IMG/VR virus record: IMGVR_UViG_3300048836_001189
Location: 1-39,196 of that record
Source of the DNA: a virus
Length of the DNA stretch: 39,196 nt
Direction: 5' to 3' (one strand)
This document shows positions 37,926 to 39,196 of this stretch, in pieces. The notes under the pieces are model-generated. The model worked only from the letters and a program-made list of their open reading frames with translations. It made no database searches and was not told the origin of the DNA. A program made the position numbers and the translations under genes. How positions within the stretch are numbered: the first letter of the stretch is position 1; the number at the start of each line of letters is the position of its first letter.

Positions 37926-38903
37926 TCAGTCACGCTCGACCCTCCACCCGGCCGGCAGGCTCTGGCCCGCCAGGAAGTCCAGCATCTGGTCGCGCACGGT
38001 CGCGGGCGCGCCCTTCCACAGCTTCTCGAAGGCCCTCAGAACCTCGTCCGAAGGCGCGCTCGGCTTGATCGGCTCGCGGCCGGCGGCATAGGCGCGGGCC
38101 TCGGCGACGCTCTTGGTCCGCCCCGCCACCAGCTGCTTGACCACCGCCGCCTGCTCCTCGGCGTCGGCGACCGCCGTCAGCTGGCGCAGCACGCCCTCGT
38201 TGCGGGCGATCCAGGTGTTGGCGATGGCCGCCCGGGTCTCGGCGGTCAGCCCGCGGGCGACCTGCAGGGCCTTCTCGACCGTGCTCTTGGAGAGGCCGAT
38301 CTCGGCTGCCGTCTCATCGGCGAAGCCCATGGTCGGAAATTCCGTAAACTTTACGGAATTCTTCGGCCGCCCTCTCTTGGGCTGCTGATCCGGCGCCACC
38401 CGCTCGGGGAAGCGCTCCGCCCAGGCGCGCAGCCGCGCCTCGACGAACACGGCCCGGTCCAGCGGGTTCAGGTCCGGCCCGAGCAGGTTCTCGTCGATCT
38501 CGACCAGCCGCTCCTCGGCGTCGGTCATCTCGCGCACCATGCAGTCGACCGGCACGCCCAGCGCTTCGCAGGCGCGCAGCCGGTGTAGGCCGGCGACCAG
38601 CCGCACGATCGGAAGGCCGTCGTCGTCGATGCCGATCAGCCGGCACAGGATCGGCGGCAGCTCGCCGGTCTCCTCGCGGGAGACCATCAGCGCCTTGACC
38701 TTCTCGGGGTTCAGCTCGCGCAGGCGCGGCCCGACGATCACCTGCTCGGGGCGCAGCCGGTGGCGCGCGGCGGGAAGGGAGGTGCGCGCGGGGCCTCCGG
38801 TCGGGGGGGCGCTGTCAGCCCCGCGCGCCTCCGCCCCGGCCGTGGCGGCGGCCTTGGGCGAAGTTTCGGTGTTGTGGTCGGTCGGACGCCCCCGGGAAGC
38901 CAT
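37926..38903 (-). CDS. ParB-domain protein, 325 aa
   Basis: The N-terminal disordered Ala/Pro-rich stretch (1-45) is followed by a ParB/Srx-like domain (about 50-150) with LVAGLHRLRACEALGVPVDC, where G-x-H-R is the CTP-binding-type motif, and EIDENLLGPDLNPLDRAVFVEA. A helix-turn-helix region follows (about 195-225, FADETAAEIGLSKSTVEKAL). It may bind a specific DNA site, perhaps controlling early transcription or partition. It begins two bases after the Ner stop and contains a perfect AT-rich inverted repeat inside its own coding sequence. Confidence 0.9.
   Translation of the reverse strand: MASRGRPTDHNTETSPKAAATAGAEARGADSAPPTGGPARTSLPAARHRLRPEQVIVGPRLRELNPEKVKALMVSREETGELPPILCRLIGIDDDGLPIVRLVAGLHRLRACEALGVPVDCMVREMTDAEERLVEIDENLLGPDLNPLDRAVFVEARLRAWAERFPERVAPDQQPKRGRPKNSVKFTEFPTMGFADETAAEIGLSKSTVEKALQVARGLTAETRAAIANTWIARNEGVLRQLTAVADAEEQAAVVKQLVAGRTKSVAEARAYAAGREPIKPSAPSDEVLRAFEKLWKGAPATVRDQMLDFLAGQSLPAGWRVERD
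38338..38360. repeat. Perfect 11-bp inverted repeat inside the ParB-like gene
   Basis: AATTCCGTAAA, one base, then TTTACGGAATT: 23 bases with both arms identical. It is unusually AT-rich for this genome and sits in the coding region between the ParB and helix-turn-helix parts, encoding NSVKFTEF. It has the form of an operator or parS-like binding site. A half-site TTTACGG occurs at about 38924-38930, close to the start of the same gene. Confidence 0.8.
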
Positions 38904-38905
38904 GT

Positions 38906-39196
38906 CTAACGGCCCCCCGCGATTTTACGGTGCGCGTCCCGTTTCCCGGACGTATCATCCACCTTTGTGGACTGAATCGACGCCATGGCGTCGTACCGGC
39001 GAGGAAAGAGCCGATGCAACGGCATGTTGAGGTCATCGGAGATGGCGTGTTCGGTCTGGCTGACCGCGCGCCCGCGCAGGACGTCCTTCACCGAACCCTT
39101 GGGCAGTTTCCGCTTGGCCTCGAACGCGACGAGAGTCCCGTGGCGCTTTCGGAGCGCCGCTTTGATGTCTTCGCGATGAAGTTTGGGCTCAGGCAT
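38906..39196 (-). CDS. ner: Ner-like (Nlp family) DNA-binding protein, 96 aa
   Basis: First gene of the early operon. The core (about 6-68) matches Mu Ner: HREDIKAALRKRHGTLVAF, a helix-turn-helix with LPKGSVKDVLRG, and the ending DLNMPLHRLFPRRYD (cf. the Ner end xxxWPSRY). Ner represses the early and repressor promoters to permit lytic growth. It has an added basic tail of about 28 residues. The ATG is exactly at the window edge, so the promoter and operators are not visible. Confidence 0.9.
   Translation of the reverse strand: MPEPKLHREDIKAALRKRHGTLVAFEAKRKLPKGSVKDVLRGRAVSQTEHAISDDLNMPLHRLFPRRYDAMASIQSTKVDDTSGKRDAHRKIAGGR

Noticed and set aside
37445-37933. Minus-strand open frame of 162 codons starting with GTG, overlapping the ParB-like stop by eight bases
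   Set aside because: Its spacing suits the operon and its first 30 residues look plausible, but most of it is low-complexity Pro/Ser/Arg-rich and it is antisense to the better-looking plus-strand gene. I keep it as an alternative, not as a feature.

Overview
The window is almost the whole of a Mu-like transposable prophage, written in reverse: all but one of the accepted genes lie on the minus strand, so the phage genome reads from about 39196 down to 1. The DNA is very GC-rich, with strong G/C preference at third codon positions, dense ATGA/GTGA/TGATG gene overlaps and frequent GTG starts. This suits a high-GC alphaproteobacterial host (Caulobacterales- or Rhodobacterales-like); the host assignment is inference. 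The window begins on the stop codon of a DNA methyltransferase gene and ends on the start codon of a Ner-like gene. The phage ends, host junctions and any c-type repressor divergent from ner therefore lie outside it.

Early region (39196 to about 28695): a Ner-like DNA-binding protein, a ParB-domain protein, a small transposase-associated protein, a MuA-type DDE transposase and a MuB-type ATPase. A tightly coupled string of small genes follows: DUF3164, several unknowns, a stand-alone DnaA domain IV protein, an MT-A70 adenine methyltransferase, an ASCH-domain protein, GemA (Mu gp16) and finally a Mor-like activator. One small gene (37480-37839) runs against the operon on the plus strand.

Lysis and head region (28595 to about 16943): GH19 endolysin, holin-like protein, overlapping Rz/Rz1-type spanins, small membrane and zinc-finger proteins, DUF2730, a winged-helix protein, DUF3486 (small terminase-like), large terminase, DUF935 portal, a Mu F-type head protein fused to a PBECR2 nuclease-like domain, then protease/scaffold, DUF2190 decoration protein and major capsid protein. 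A near-identical 22-bp dyad lies 70-90 bp upstream of the endolysin operon and of the protease/capsid operon. These positions match Mu Plys and PI, so the dyad is a candidate late-activator site.

Tail region (16866 to 1335): DUF1320, virion morphogenesis protein, tail terminator-like protein, one major tail protein and no sheath, a tail chaperone pair joined by a textbook A AAA AAC -1 frameshift site, a 1382-residue tape measure protein, two tail-tip proteins and two large repeat-rich fibre proteins. The absence of a sheath and contractile baseplate genes indicates a siphovirus tail of the B3/D3112/RcapMu type. The late end (1306 to 1) holds small genes and a D12-class adenine methyltransferase in the position of Mu mom.
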